Of a DNA stretch of 33,911 bases, positions 9,046-17,700 are shown piece by piece. Made by a program: the position numbers and the translations under genes. The DNA lies in assembly GCA_028281865.1 (NCBI GenBank), contig JANQJB010000047.1, positions 1-33,911 of the forward strand, read 5' to 3'. The DNA is from Marinagarivorans sp. Lineage in GTDB: Bacteria; Pseudomonadota; Gammaproteobacteria; Pseudomonadales; Cellvibrionaceae. The notes beneath the pieces are model-generated. The model searched no databases. It was not told where the DNA came from and worked only from the letters and a program-made list of their open reading frames with translations. The first letter of the stretch is position 1. Each line of letters opens with the position of its first letter.

Positions 9046-9072
9046 TTGACTATTTGTTAAAAAACGTAATCA
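9046..9072 (+). promoter_or_regulatory. Weak sigma-70-type promoter candidate upstream of exbB
   Basis: TTGACT (9046-9051) matches the -35 consensus at five of six positions. The best -10, TAATCA (9067-9072), is only 15 bases away and matches poorly. The -35 forms one arm of an inverted repeat with GTCAA at 9031-9035. This would give a leader of about 130 bases before the ATG at 9212. Confidence 0.2.
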
Positions 9073-9211
9073 TACCGACGCAGAATGATTAAGGACGCGC
9101 TGCTGTCATTGAACCGATGTTGTGCAAAGTTCTGGTGTGCAGCTTGCGTCGCTGTAGGAGCTTGGCCGGCGTTTAGGCAGTGCGGTGTAAGGTAAAAACG
9201 AGGCAAAACCA

Positions 9212-9829
9212 ATGGTTTTAATAGAATTTTTCAAGTCTGGCGGCCCCTTTATGTACGCCATTTTGGTGGTGATGGCGATTGGTTTGGCGATCGCGTTTGA
9301 ACGTTTCATCTTTATCACCAGGACACAGGGTAGCACCAATAGCGTGTGGAAAAAATTGCGGCCAATGTTACAGGCTAGCGACTATCAACGCGCCTACGAT
9401 GCTGTTCACAAGGACAAAACCCCGCTTTCGACTGTATTGCAATACGGGTTCGCTCGGCACCGAACGAACGCAAAGCGCGATATTATCGATGCTGCAATGG
9501 AGGAGGGCATTATGGAAGTTACGCCACAATTAGAACAACGTACGCATTATTTGGCGACGTTGGCTAACATCGCGACTTTGTTGGGCTTACTTGGGACCAT
9601 TATCGGTCTTATACAAGCATTTACAGCTGTTGCTTCGGCGGACCCAGCGGAGAAGGCCGATTTGCTTTCGGCCAGTATTTCGGTGGCGATGAATACAACT
9701 GCTTTTGGTCTTACCGCCGCAATTCCGCTCATTTTAATCCACTCTTATTTGGCAACCAAAACAACGCGCTTAGTAGACAATTTAGAGATGGCTGCAGTTA
9801 AGTGCCTGAACTTGATTTGCGACGAATAA
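9212..9829 (+). CDS. exbB: MotA/TolQ/ExbB proton channel family protein
   Basis: This 205-residue inner-membrane protein has three predicted membrane segments: about 12-31, about 113-136 and about 155-178. The family core is clear: LANIATLLGLLGTIIGLIQAF (pore segment with Thr129) and AMNTTAFGLTAAIPL (Thr162/Thr163), matching the conserved Thr-containing ExbB/TolQ helices that line the proton path. In the family, a pentamer of this protein surrounds an ExbD/TolR dimer and turns proton flow into force. It is the first gene of a four-gene cassette with two ExbD-like proteins and a TonB-like protein. exbB, tolQ and aglR homologues cannot be told apart on motifs alone, so the symbol marks the family only. 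Confidence 0.9.
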   Translation: MVLIEFFKSGGPFMYAILVVMAIGLAIAFERFIFITRTQGSTNSVWKKLRPMLQASDYQRAYDAVHKDKTPLSTVLQYGFARHRTNAKRDIIDAAMEEGIMEVTPQLEQRTHYLATLANIATLLGLLGTIIGLIQAFTAVASADPAEKADLLSASISVAMNTTAFGLTAAIPLILIHSYLATKTTRLVDNLEMAAVKCLNLICDE

Positions 9830-9851
9830 ATTTAGTTACTGAGTTATTACC

Positions 9852-10436
9852 ATGAAGTTGGGTCGCAAGCGCAAAAGAATGGAAGCTACCGTCGAGCTAA
9901 ATATCACAGCCTTCTTGAATCTGATGGTTATTTTAGTTCCGTTCCTGTTAATTACCGCAGTTTTTTCTCGCATGACAGTGCTGGAATTAAATTTACCTGC
10001 ATTAAATGCTAAGCCCAATCCCGAACAACAAATTAAATTGCAGTTACAGGTCATCATTACTAAGCAGTCATTTGTTGTCCAGGATGCGGTTATCGGTGAA
10101 TTTAAAACAATTGCATTACAAGATGAGTTTGGCCAAGCGCTAGATGATTCGCAGCGTAAAATTTGGAGACCTCTAACTGACCTGTTAGTTGAACTAAAAA
10201 CGCGCTTTCCAGAAGAACAAAGTATTGCACTTTTGTTAGATCGCGATGTGAGTTATAAAACGATGATAGAAGTGATGGACCGCGTTCGCAGTGCCGATAT
10301 TGTGCTGTCTGGAACGCTAGAGACGGTTGAATTGTTTCCCCAGGTTTCAATAGGTGATATTCCTACGGAAGAGGAATTTATTGAGGGAGAAACTTTTGAA
10401 CAGGGAGACGTCGAGTTGGAGGCAGCTGAATCGTGA
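9852..10436 (+). CDS. ExbD/TolR-family protein lacking the channel Asp
   Basis: This 194-residue protein has a very basic N-terminus (KLGRKRKRM), one membrane segment (about 18-38, NITAFLNLMVILVPFLLITA) and a periplasmic domain with an acidic tail. The arrangement LNIT-F-x-MV-L-PFLL followed by LELNLP matches ExbD/TolR. However, Asn23 sits where ExbD has its single essential membrane Asp (the F-I-D-V-M pattern in E. coli). It may therefore be a non-protonatable partner of the second ExbD (10433-10930). It lies 22 bases after exbB and its stop overlaps the next start (GTGA). The start ATG at 9852 has no strong Shine-Dalgarno sequence. Confidence 0.85.
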   Translation: MKLGRKRKRMEATVELNITAFLNLMVILVPFLLITAVFSRMTVLELNLPALNAKPNPEQQIKLQLQVIITKQSFVVQDAVIGEFKTIALQDEFGQALDDSQRKIWRPLTDLLVELKTRFPEEQSIALLLDRDVSYKTMIEVMDRVRSADIVLSGTLETVELFPQVSIGDIPTEEEFIEGETFEQGDVELEAAES

Positions 10437-10930
10437 GAGAAATGTCTCGGCGTGCGCGTCGCATGGATAGGCATCACAAGATGCACAGGGGTTCGCCCTT
10501 AAATCTCGTTTCGTTGATGGACATCTTTACTATTTTAGTTTTTTTCTTGTTGGTTAATTCTACTAATACGCAGCAATTGCCCAGTAATAAAGCTTTGACT
10601 TTACCAAAGTCGAGTACTAAAAAAGCGCCGGAAGAAACTTTAGTTATTGCAATAACTAAGACAGAGGTGCTGGTGCAAGGCAGAAAGATAATTGACCTAG
10701 CAACGCTTCGCTCTCAGGAAGGTGACGATATTCCGAGCTTAAAAGAAGAGTTGGATTTTTTAGCAGGAGGCTCTTCGAATCAAGATCCTACTCAAAGTCG
10801 TCGCATTACAATAATGGGTGATGAAAATATTTCATATGATTTGGTGCGCAAGATTTTAACCACTTGCCAGCAAGCTAATTATCGCAACATTGCATTTGCA
10901 GCAACGCAAATTGCAAGTAAAAAGCAGTAA
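10433..10930 (+). CDS. exbD: ExbD/TolR-family protein with the conserved Asp
   Basis: This 165-residue protein has a basic N-terminus (SRRARRMDRHHKMHRG), one membrane segment (about 25-43, LVSLMDIFTILVFFLLVNS) with the conserved channel Asp (Asp30), the LTLP element after the membrane and a small periplasmic ExbD-type domain. I chose the GTG at 10433 because GGAGG (10418-10422) sits ten bases upstream; the ATG at 10442 would be 19 bases away. The GTG overlaps the previous TGA, so the two ExbD-like proteins are probably made in a fixed ratio. It presumably supplies the proton-carrying residue that the first ExbD lacks. Confidence 0.88.
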   Translation: MREMSRRARRMDRHHKMHRGSPLNLVSLMDIFTILVFFLLVNSTNTQQLPSNKALTLPKSSTKKAPEETLVIAITKTEVLVQGRKIIDLATLRSQEGDDIPSLKEELDFLAGGSSNQDPTQSRRITIMGDENISYDLVRKILTTCQQANYRNIAFAATQIASKKQ

Positions 10931-10938
10931 AGGATGTT

Positions 10939-11916
10939 GTGGCGCAGATGACGGCTCCAAATTATTATAAAAGTATCGCACTCGCTTGGGTTCCAGATAG
11001 CCAAGAAAAGCGTGTCTTTTATATTATTGTTGTAATTTTCTTACTGCTAGCGTTTGTCATCGGTGTAACGATGCATTTGGCAAAATTGCCACCCAAGGAG
11101 CGTGTTGCTAGACAAGCAGTTCCAGAGCGCGTTGCAAATTTTATTACGCAAAAGAAGAAGGTCGAGCCGCCAAAACCTAAACCGGAAGTCAAACCAAAGC
11201 CAAAACCCAAACCAAAGCCTAAACCCAAAGTTGTACGGAAAAAAGAAACGGAAGCCGAAAAGAAAAAACCACTGACGAAACAAGAGAAAGAAGCGCGTGA
11301 TAAAGCGGCTAAAAGTGGTGTTTTGGGTTTGGCAAGTGAGCTTGCTGATTTAATTGATACCAGTGCAGTAGATGAACTCGTTGGAGCAAAAACACGAAAG
11401 GTTTCTACTTCGGCGACAAAAGCGGTTAAAGCGGATACGAGCATTTTGACTGCTGGTGCTGCGCAAGGTAGCGGCGGCGCTAATACCTCTGATTATGTTG
11501 GCGCTATCAGTTCTACAAAACTTTCAAAACGCGATGTCGCTTTAGTCAAACAATCTTTGGTCAAGAGTGATGAGGTTGAAGGTGATGAAGAACAATCCTC
11601 AAAAGATGCGTTAGCCCGCGGCGGTAATGTTCGTTCGGAAGAAGAAGTATCGATGGTTTTTGACCAAAATAAAGGTCAATTGTTTTCGATTTATAATCGG
11701 GAACGCCGAAAAAAACCCGGTTTAAAAGGCAAATTGGTACTTGAAATTACGATATCGCCAGCAGGGGCTGTAACGAGCGTTAAAATCGCGTCGAGTGAGC
11801 TTAACGATCCTTCGTTAGAGCGTCGCATAGTTGCCCGCGTAAAACAGTTTAAGTTTGTAGCCAAGGATGTTGAGCCGGTCACTGTTACCTTCCCCGTTGA
11901 ATTTCTGCCTTCATAA
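10939..11916 (+). CDS. TonB-like energy transducer with AgmX/PglI-type C-terminal domain
   Basis: This 325-residue protein has one N-terminal membrane anchor (about 17-35, FYIIVVIFLLLAFVIGVTM), then a periplasmic Lys/Pro rod (about 72-110) rich in PKPK, as in TonB. A charged and Ser/Ala-rich linker follows, then a C-terminal domain (about 235-325) with the pattern F-x-I-Y-N-R, GKLVLEITISPAGAVTSVKI, SSELNDPSLERRIVARVKQF and VTFPVEF. This matches the TonB/AgmX-PglI C-terminal fold. With the upstream ExbB and ExbD proteins it would carry force across the periplasm to an outer-membrane partner, which is unknown. The GTG at 10939 follows AAGGA (10930-10934) closely (four bases); the ATG at 10948 is an alternative start, three codons shorter. 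No outer-membrane receptor gene is adjacent, so classical TonB siderophore uptake is not indicated. Confidence 0.85.
   Translation: MAQMTAPNYYKSIALAWVPDSQEKRVFYIIVVIFLLLAFVIGVTMHLAKLPPKERVARQAVPERVANFITQKKKVEPPKPKPEVKPKPKPKPKPKPKVVRKKETEAEKKKPLTKQEKEARDKAAKSGVLGLASELADLIDTSAVDELVGAKTRKVSTSATKAVKADTSILTAGAAQGSGGANTSDYVGAISSTKLSKRDVALVKQSLVKSDEVEGDEEQSSKDALARGGNVRSEEEVSMVFDQNKGQLFSIYNRERRKKPGLKGKLVLEITISPAGAVTSVKIASSELNDPSLERRIVARVKQFKFVAKDVEPVTVTFPVEFLPS
11194..11229 (+). repeat. 18-bp tandem duplication in the Lys-Pro rod
   Basis: CCAAAGCCAAAACCCAAA (11194-11211) is followed directly by a copy with one base changed (11212-11229). It encodes the PKPKPK rod of the TonB-like protein. It could change rod length by slippage in steps of six residues. 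Confidence 0.8.
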
Positions 11917-12001
11917 ATTAAGCGACTGTTAACCAGTACCATTTTATCCTTGAGGAAGTTGATAGACTTGAGACGTCGAATAATGATTTCGCAACAAGTT
12001 A

Positions 12002-12083
12002 AGGTCGTTTGCCGCTTAAGCCCTGTATGCCCTGTAGGGGAAACCTGGCAGGCAAAAGCCTCATATGTATGAGCCAGCGACCT
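12002..12083 (+). ncRNA. Candidate structured RNA element of unassigned class
   Basis: The sequence folds by exact complementarity. AGGTCG (12002-12007) pairs with CGACCT (12078-12083). Directly inside its 3' arm, CTGGC (12045-12049) pairs with GCCAG (12073-12077). That stem encloses two abutting hairpins, GGC-AAAA-GCC (12051-12060) and TCAT-ATGT-ATGA (12061-12072), with one unpaired base. A further hairpin, CCC-TGTA-GGG (12030-12039), lies in the 5' half, within a direct repeat of GCCCTGTA (12020-12027 and 12029-12036). Phrases such as GGGGAAACC and GGCAAAAGCC recall c-di-GMP-I and glycine riboswitches, but the conserved cores of those classes do not align. It could be a riboswitch, an RNA leader, or chance pairing. 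Confidence 0.3.
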
Positions 12084-12262
12084 CTAAACAACCAGTTTTG
12101 TGCCGTGCTTTATATCCTATCGACGTTATCAATACCGCTAACACAAAAATAACTAGCCAAAATAATTGGTTAAAATAATTAAAGAGTAAGTGGTGACGTC
12201 AAATAAATATTTGAGCGTATATGCGTTGCGAACGAGCTTGTGTATTAGAGCGGGTTACGTTT

Positions 12263-12290
12263 TTGCTGCGTTGATGTAACACAATACTAT
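12263..12290 (+). promoter_or_regulatory. Sigma-70-type promoter candidate for the first lipoprotein gene
   Basis: TTGCTG (12263-12268) and TACTAT (12285-12290) are 16 bases apart, just upstream of GGAG (12296-12299) and the ATG at 12307. If used, transcription would start close to the ribosome binding site and exclude the structured element at 12002-12083 from the transcript. Confidence 0.3.
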
Positions 12291-12306
12291 TCGATGGAGT
12301 ACGAGT

Positions 12307-14526
12307 ATGAATCAGCTGAATACCCTACTATTAAGACTATCAATACCCTTATCTATTTTATTTTTATTGATTGCTTGTGATGGAACCAGCTCACCGCCGC
12401 CAAATTCACCTGAGTCTCAACCGAATCTCAGTATTTCATTTCCACCTAAATTAAGCACCACCGAAGCTGGGTCGGTTATTGTGCGCGGCTCTATCGTCAG
12501 TCCTGAAAAAGTATCAAAGATAATAATCAATGGTTCTGAGCATGATGCTTCGGAACAATGGCAAATAAAACTTCCGCTGCAAGATGGAGAAAACGAAATT
12601 TTGCTTGAATATGTTACTAACGATGGAGAGCGTCGATCATTGCCGCCACATCGGATTATCAAGCGTTTATATTTTTCTCCTGAAAGTATTTCTCCCAAAG
12701 CGCTTGTATTTGCAGATTCCGAGACTCTGATTGCGTCCTCGCCGACAAAACGCGAGCTAGTTAAGCTTAACGTTATCAATCACTCGACAGTATCACTTCA
12801 ACTTCCGCAGGAGGAAGGTTACAAAAAAGAATTTGAAGTGTATCTAGAATTGGGCAACGAGTTTTTAGCCGTTGATAAAAAAAATCAAGTTGCTTATATG
12901 CAACGGGGTTTGGACGGAAGGCTAAAAATAATTGATTTACAATCCGGGGATATCAAAGATTACCTGCCTAAAATTGATCTTAGCGATCTTGGTTTGAGTA
13001 ATTATCAGCTTGATGAGGAAAGAGCTTGGCTGTGGCATTATGGTCCAGCGACTGGGTTTGTGGCTGTCGATCTAAAAACAGGAAAAAGGAATGTGCAGTA
13101 CGAGAGTCCGCAAATAAGCTTGCCGATCAATGCGAAAAAGCTGGATCAGCTTGAAACTCTCGATCGAGTGAGTAATTTTATTGTCGATGCAGAAAACAGC
13201 CGGATTTTTGCCGTAACAAATAAAAACGAGATTCTAGCTTATTACGCGCCTGATCAAATTTATAGATTGACCTTTGCAGAGAATAGCGACGATTTAGTCA
13301 TTAAGCCTACGAGTGTACTATTTGATAAACAGAGGAATAGGCTTCTAATCGGAGAAAATCAAGAAGCTTTAAGTCATCGAAGTGCAAGTAGTTTTATTGC
13401 GCTCGATTTAGATAGTGGTGAACAAAGTACGTTTGTTTCACCTGTTGAGCTGCCCTACTTATCTGGAAGCCGCAATGCGCTTGAAATTTACCAAGGGGCG
13501 ACGATAGATCCGGCAGGCGAGAATTTATATAGTTACGATGAAGAAAACTCCATTGTTAGAATTAACCTCGAGACAGGAAATAAAATTAAGTGGATGCAAG
13601 CTTCCTATGAAGATGTAAATCAGGATCGTTTATCGCCTTCTTATTCTATTTACGATCAAATAAACAAAACTAACATAACAAGAGATAAAACCAACGGAAC
13701 GCTCTGGCAATATCGGTACATTAGTGGAGAAAAGAGGCAGCTATTAACCGCAGATGATTTAAATATTACTGGGCATTTTGCTGCATTTAGCATCGACGCT
13801 GCGCAACAAACAGCAATCGTTGCGACCACTAAAAACCAGGAACAGGACCCTAAAGTTTTATTTGTTGACCTCAAGAATAAAAAAATAACGAGAGAAACAA
13901 GTCTTGAGTATTTTGCTTCCTCACGCGGCGAAATAATATTGAACAAGGAAACCGGTAACCTTCGAATATTTAATTCGCTCGTGGATGCTCAGTCGGGAGA
14001 GACAATTGGCAATGTACAAGCACCTTCTGGTAGTTTTGAGGTGTTTGATCCTTATTTTGTGCCGCGTATCAAAGACCGCATTACGGGTGCGGTCTATAGC
14101 CTTTATCTAAACAATGACGCAGGCAGTGGCACAGCGGGTTTTGGGACTAGGGCGACGTTGGCGAAGTACAATTCAAATAGCCAAGCCGATGAACTGGTTT
14201 ACGACCAGTTTGACTTCTATCCCGAAAAACCGGGGGAGCACTTAAATGAAGCAGAGTTTATTGCCATAAACGCCGGCCAGCGAAAGATTTATATGATTAA
14301 CCACGATTATTCCAGAACAAATACAGGCTCCCGCTTATTGGAGTTTGATTTGGCTACTCAAAAACAAAATGTAATTTTCAAGAATGATCATGCCAATCAA
14401 TATCGCAATGTCTGGAGCTTAATGATTGATGAGCAGCACGATGTGGCGATTATAGGTGACGCAACACCTGGGCGCTTTTTGGCTGTTGATTTGGTGACCA
14501 AGGATGCGGTTTTTATTTTTAAGTGA
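12307..14526 (+). CDS. Lipoprotein with Ig-like domain and predicted beta-propeller
   Basis: This 739-residue protein starts with a lipoprotein signal peptide ending in LLIAC, so Cys24 is the lipidation site. Asp at the next position would favour inner-membrane retention by the E. coli rule, which may not hold here. A short Pro/Ser linker leads to an Ig-like domain (about 40-110) with a FPPKLSTTEAGSVIVRG start and a DGENEILLEYVTNDG end. The rest (about 115-739) is a series of segments such as NRLLIGENQ, SSFIALDLDSGEQ, RKIYMINHDYS and GRFLAVDLVTKDAVF, which looks like a YVTN/WD-type beta-propeller. Propellers of this kind usually bind proteins or glycans; no catalytic motif is seen. GGAG at 12296-12299 supports the ATG. 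It shares Ig-plus-propeller architecture with the next gene. The ligand is unknown. Confidence 0.85.
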   Translation: MNQLNTLLLRLSIPLSILFLLIACDGTSSPPPNSPESQPNLSISFPPKLSTTEAGSVIVRGSIVSPEKVSKIIINGSEHDASEQWQIKLPLQDGENEILLEYVTNDGERRSLPPHRIIKRLYFSPESISPKALVFADSETLIASSPTKRELVKLNVINHSTVSLQLPQEEGYKKEFEVYLELGNEFLAVDKKNQVAYMQRGLDGRLKIIDLQSGDIKDYLPKIDLSDLGLSNYQLDEERAWLWHYGPATGFVAVDLKTGKRNVQYESPQISLPINAKKLDQLETLDRVSNFIVDAENSRIFAVTNKNEILAYYAPDQIYRLTFAENSDDLVIKPTSVLFDKQRNRLLIGENQEALSHRSASSFIALDLDSGEQSTFVSPVELPYLSGSRNALEIYQGATIDPAGENLYSYDEENSIVRINLETGNKIKWMQASYEDVNQDRLSPSYSIYDQINKTNITRDKTNGTLWQYRYISGEKRQLLTADDLNITGHFAAFSIDAAQQTAIVATTKNQEQDPKVLFVDLKNKKITRETSLEYFASSRGEIILNKETGNLRIFNSLVDAQSGETIGNVQAPSGSFEVFDPYFVPRIKDRITGAVYSLYLNNDAGSGTAGFGTRATLAKYNSNSQADELVYDQFDFYPEKPGEHLNEAEFIAINAGQRKIYMINHDYSRTNTGSRLLEFDLATQKQNVIFKNDHANQYRNVWSLMIDEQHDVAIIGDATPGRFLAVDLVTKDAVFIFK

Positions 14527-14680
14527 GGGTTTCTCCTCAACGCTTTAGCCAGTGATTTTTTACCAGAACGATGGCGTCAATTCCAACATGTGGGCGACGA
14601 GGCTCAGTCCTGGCGTTAAACCTGTTAAATGTGCGAGAATCGCGCATTGTTAGCGATAAAAAATCTTTTCCCGCCTGAGC

Positions 14681-14702
14681 TGAGCCTCATTAGTGAGGCT
14701 CA
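14681..14702 (+). terminator. Strong intergenic hairpin, terminator-like but without a T tract
   Basis: TGAGCCTCA (14681-14689) pairs perfectly with TGAGGCTCA (14694-14702) around a TTAG loop. It lies 155 bases after the first lipoprotein gene and 68 bases before the second. What follows is AT-rich but not a T run, so it could be a terminator, an mRNA end protector or an operator. Confidence 0.4.
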
Positions 14703-14716
14703 ATAGAGAATTATTT

Positions 14717-14746
14717 ATAGTTTGTTTATAGATAGTTTGTTTATAG
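14717..14746 (+). repeat. 15-bp perfect tandem direct repeat
   Basis: ATAGTTTGTTTATAG is present twice back to back (14717-14731 and 14732-14746), 24 bases before the ATG at 14771. This is a position where a regulator or slippage could affect expression of the repeat lipoprotein. Confidence 0.85.
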
Positions 14747-14770
14747 AGAGTTATTCGAGGACATTTATTA

Positions 14771-17700
14771 ATGGTGCGTATGCAATCTACCCGTCTATTC
14801 GTTGTTTATACACTATTTGCTTTCTTTGTTGCCGCATGTGGAAGCGGTGGTGGAGGTGGTGGATCTCCTGCGCCAAGCCAGCCTGATACAACTCCCAATA
14901 GCTTTTCTTTTCCCGCGCTTGATGATGTTGACGTAAACGCGGGCGAACAGACCTCGAGCGAAATTACCATTAGTGGTATTGACGCGGAAACAGCCATATC
15001 AATTGTAAACGGTCTTTATTCAAAAAACGGGGGTGAATTTACCTCCGCCAACGGCACGGTTCAAAATGGCGATAGAATCCGTATTCGTGTTACGGCACCA
15101 ACAATGCTGGGTGAAACCACCACAGCAACGGTAACGGTCGGTGGCGTGGTAGCAAATTTTGAGGTCAGTACATCTGCACTTGATACTGAGCCGGGAGCTT
15201 TTAGTTTCGCCGCAGTGACAAATGCGGCTTTAAATACTGTCTTTGAATCCCCCTCTGTCACGATTACTGGTATTAATACTGGCGCTGCAATTTCTATTAC
15301 AAATGGCCAATACAGTATTAACGATGGAACACCCACTTCTGCGGCGGGGACTATTCAGAACGGCGATACAGTAAAAGTTATTGTCACCAGCTCGGATATG
15401 TTTTCCACACAAACGCTTACGACGGTAACTGTGGGGGGAGTGGAAGCGAGTTTCTCTGTTACCACCTTAGCGCAGGATATCGAACCGGATAGTTTTAGTT
15501 TTATGGCTACTGCGAATGTTGGGCTGGGTGCGCTGGTCGCATCCGATACTGTTACTATCCAGGGGCTTAATGACGCGGCGCCTATTTCAATTGTTGGAGG
15601 CAGTTATTCAATTGATGGCGGCGATTTCGCTTCGGATGCAGGAACAATTTCAAGTGGTCAGACTTTGCAATTGCGTGCTACTTCTTCGGCAAATTTTTCG
15701 ACGCCGGTAACTGCCACGGTTACGGTAGGTGGTTTCGAAGCGAGCTTCACGGCGACAACTTTAGCCGCAGACGAGGCTCCAAGCGATTTCTCATTTGCTC
15801 CAGTGACGGGCGCCGAAATTTCTACCCAAGTGACTTCCGCGTCCGCGACGATAGAGGGTATTAATACAGCGGTCGCTGTTTCAGTTTCGGGCGGAGAATA
15901 TTCGATCGATGATGGTGCTTTTACCGCTGATGCCGGCGTTATTAATTCCGGTTCCACCGTTAAAGTTCGTTTAACTTCCTCCGCAAATTACGCTGAGGAA
16001 ACATCGGCGACTCTCACCGTTGGCAGCGCGAATCAAAACTTTAGCGTCACGACGCGGGCGGAGGATACTGTACCTGATGCATTTAATTTTGCCGCAGTTA
16101 ATGAGGCTGCTCGCGGAGCAGTTGTGGAGTCAGCGACGATAACAGTGACCGGTGTTGATAACTCTTCTGCCATCTCGATTGTCGGGGGTGAATATTCTAT
16201 TGGCGGTGAGGCGTTTACCGCAGACGCAGGCACTGTGAATTTAAATGATACGGTTAAAGTTCGCTTGACCGCCTCAAGCGATTTTTCCAGCGCGATAATG
16301 ACGACATTAACTATTGGTGGAACTGAAGCTACGTTTACGGTCACGACATTAGCGCAGGATACGACTCCCGACAACTTCGCTTTTACCGCGCAAAACGATG
16401 TTGCGCGAAGCACGGCAATTAGCTCAACCGCAGTAGCAATTAACGGTATTAATGATGCGAGCCCGATTAGCGTGTCGGGAGGCGAATATGCGATAAATGG
16501 AGGGGCTTTCACCTCCGCAGACGGTCAAATTACCAATGGCCAAACGGTGACGCTGCGGGTTTCTTCTTCTTCGGACTTTAGTACAGCCGCGACCGTAACC
16601 GCCACCATTGGCGGAGTGGCTTCGGACTTTGTTGTCACCACCTTAGCGCGTGATGTCGACCCAGACCCGTTTGCGTTTAACGCGCAGATGGATGTTGCAA
16701 AAAATACCGTAATTGCATCGAACGCGGTAACGATTGCGGCGATCAACGATGCGGCTGATATCTCCATTGCAGGGGGAGAGTATTCGATTGACGGTGGTGC
16801 CTACACAGCGGTGGCGGGTACAGTAACGCTCGGTCAGATGGTGACCGTGCGCTTAACCTCTGCGGATGCTTTCTCTACCTTGGCCGAAACAACCTTAACC
16901 ATTGGTAATCAAATGGCTAAATTTTCGGTTACCACACTCGCGCAAGATATTACGCCGGACACCTATAGCTTTATGGCGGTTTCTGGGGTGGCGATTAACA
17001 CGTTAACAACGTCGGATACGGTCACGATTAACGGTATTAATGATGCGGCAGATGTGGTTGCCGCCGCGGATACCGAGTATTCAATTGATGGTGGCACATT
17101 TACCAGCGCAGCTGGGCAAATTAGCAATGGTCAAACACTGCAAGTGCGCCGCACTTCGTCGTCGAGTTTTGAAACTGCCGTCGATGCTACGGTGACTGTT
17201 GGGGATGGCAGTGCAGTTGCTTTTACTGTTACGACAGAAGCGGAAGATCTTGTACCTGAACCCTTTATGTTTACCGATGCCGTTGATGTAGCGTTATCTA
17301 CACAGACAACTTCCGATGCAATTACGGTTTCAGGAATAAACAGTAACGCTAGCGTTACCGTTACCGGTGGAGAGTACAGCATTGATAATGGTGCCTTCAC
17401 ATCGGTTATGGGCACTGTCAGCAATGGCCAACAGATTCGTGTGCGTGGAACATCTTCTGCGTCTGTTGATACGACGGTAAATGTTGAGCTTACGGTGGGC
17501 GGAGTTGCCGACAGTTTTGCCATTACGACGCCGGTGGACGAAGACGCGCCCACAGTAACAATATTGTTTCCTCCGCCCAGCTCTATGACTGATTTAGGTA
17601 CGGTGACTATTCGTGGAACCGCGAGCGATACCTTGAGTGAAATTACCAGCGTACAAGTTAATGGTATGGATGTAGAAGATACCAGTGCAATGGGTCAGCC

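Larger units (their letters stand above)
8898..9211. other. Intergenic region between the T6SS operon and the Exb cassette
   Basis: These 314 bases contain no credible gene. They hold a weak hairpin that may end the T6SS transcript (8993-9011) and a weak promoter candidate (9046-9072). An inverted repeat, GTCAA (9031-9035) and TTGAC (9046-9050), overlaps the -35 candidate and could be an operator. GAGG at about 9200-9203 is the likely ribosome binding site for exbB. Confidence 0.6.
11917..12306. other. Intergenic region upstream of the first lipoprotein gene
   Basis: No gene is supported in these 390 bases. They contain the nested base-paired element at 12002-12083, an AT-rich stretch (about 12140-12210) and a promoter candidate just before the lipoprotein gene. 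There is a weak ACTG/CAGT hairpin right after the preceding gene but no convincing terminator. Confidence 0.6.
14527..14770. other. Intergenic region between the two lipoprotein genes
   Basis: These 244 bases hold a perfect nine-base-pair hairpin (14681-14702) and a 15-bp tandem direct repeat (14717-14746). GAGG at 14757-14760 is the probable ribosome binding site. GAGGCTCA also occurs at 14599-14606, as in the hairpin arm. No gene is supported. Confidence 0.6.

Noticed and set aside
10934-10951. ATG at 10934 as start of the TonB-like protein
   Set aside because: That frame stops after five codons; the real frame uses GTG 10939 or ATG 10948.
12019-12050. Hammerhead-like ribozyme core (CTG, short stem, GAAAC)
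   Set aside because: The invariant CUGANGA core is not present: the seven bases are CTGTATG, lacking the catalytic G and A positions, so cleavage is not expected.
12020-12083. c-di-GMP-I (GEMM) or glycine riboswitch
   Set aside because: Short phrases look similar, but the GEMM elements (a GNRA-capped first stem, GACGCAAAGCC, and AGGTAGC) and the glycine aptamer core are not present in order.
14882-17536. CRISPR array, because of regular repetition
   Set aside because: The period is about 294 bases, the whole unit is diverged coding sequence in frame, and there are no short identical repeats with unique spacers anywhere in the window.
15061-17553. - strand open frames within the repeat lipoprotein gene
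   Set aside because: They recur at the repeat period with similar composition and are mirror products of the + strand repeats.
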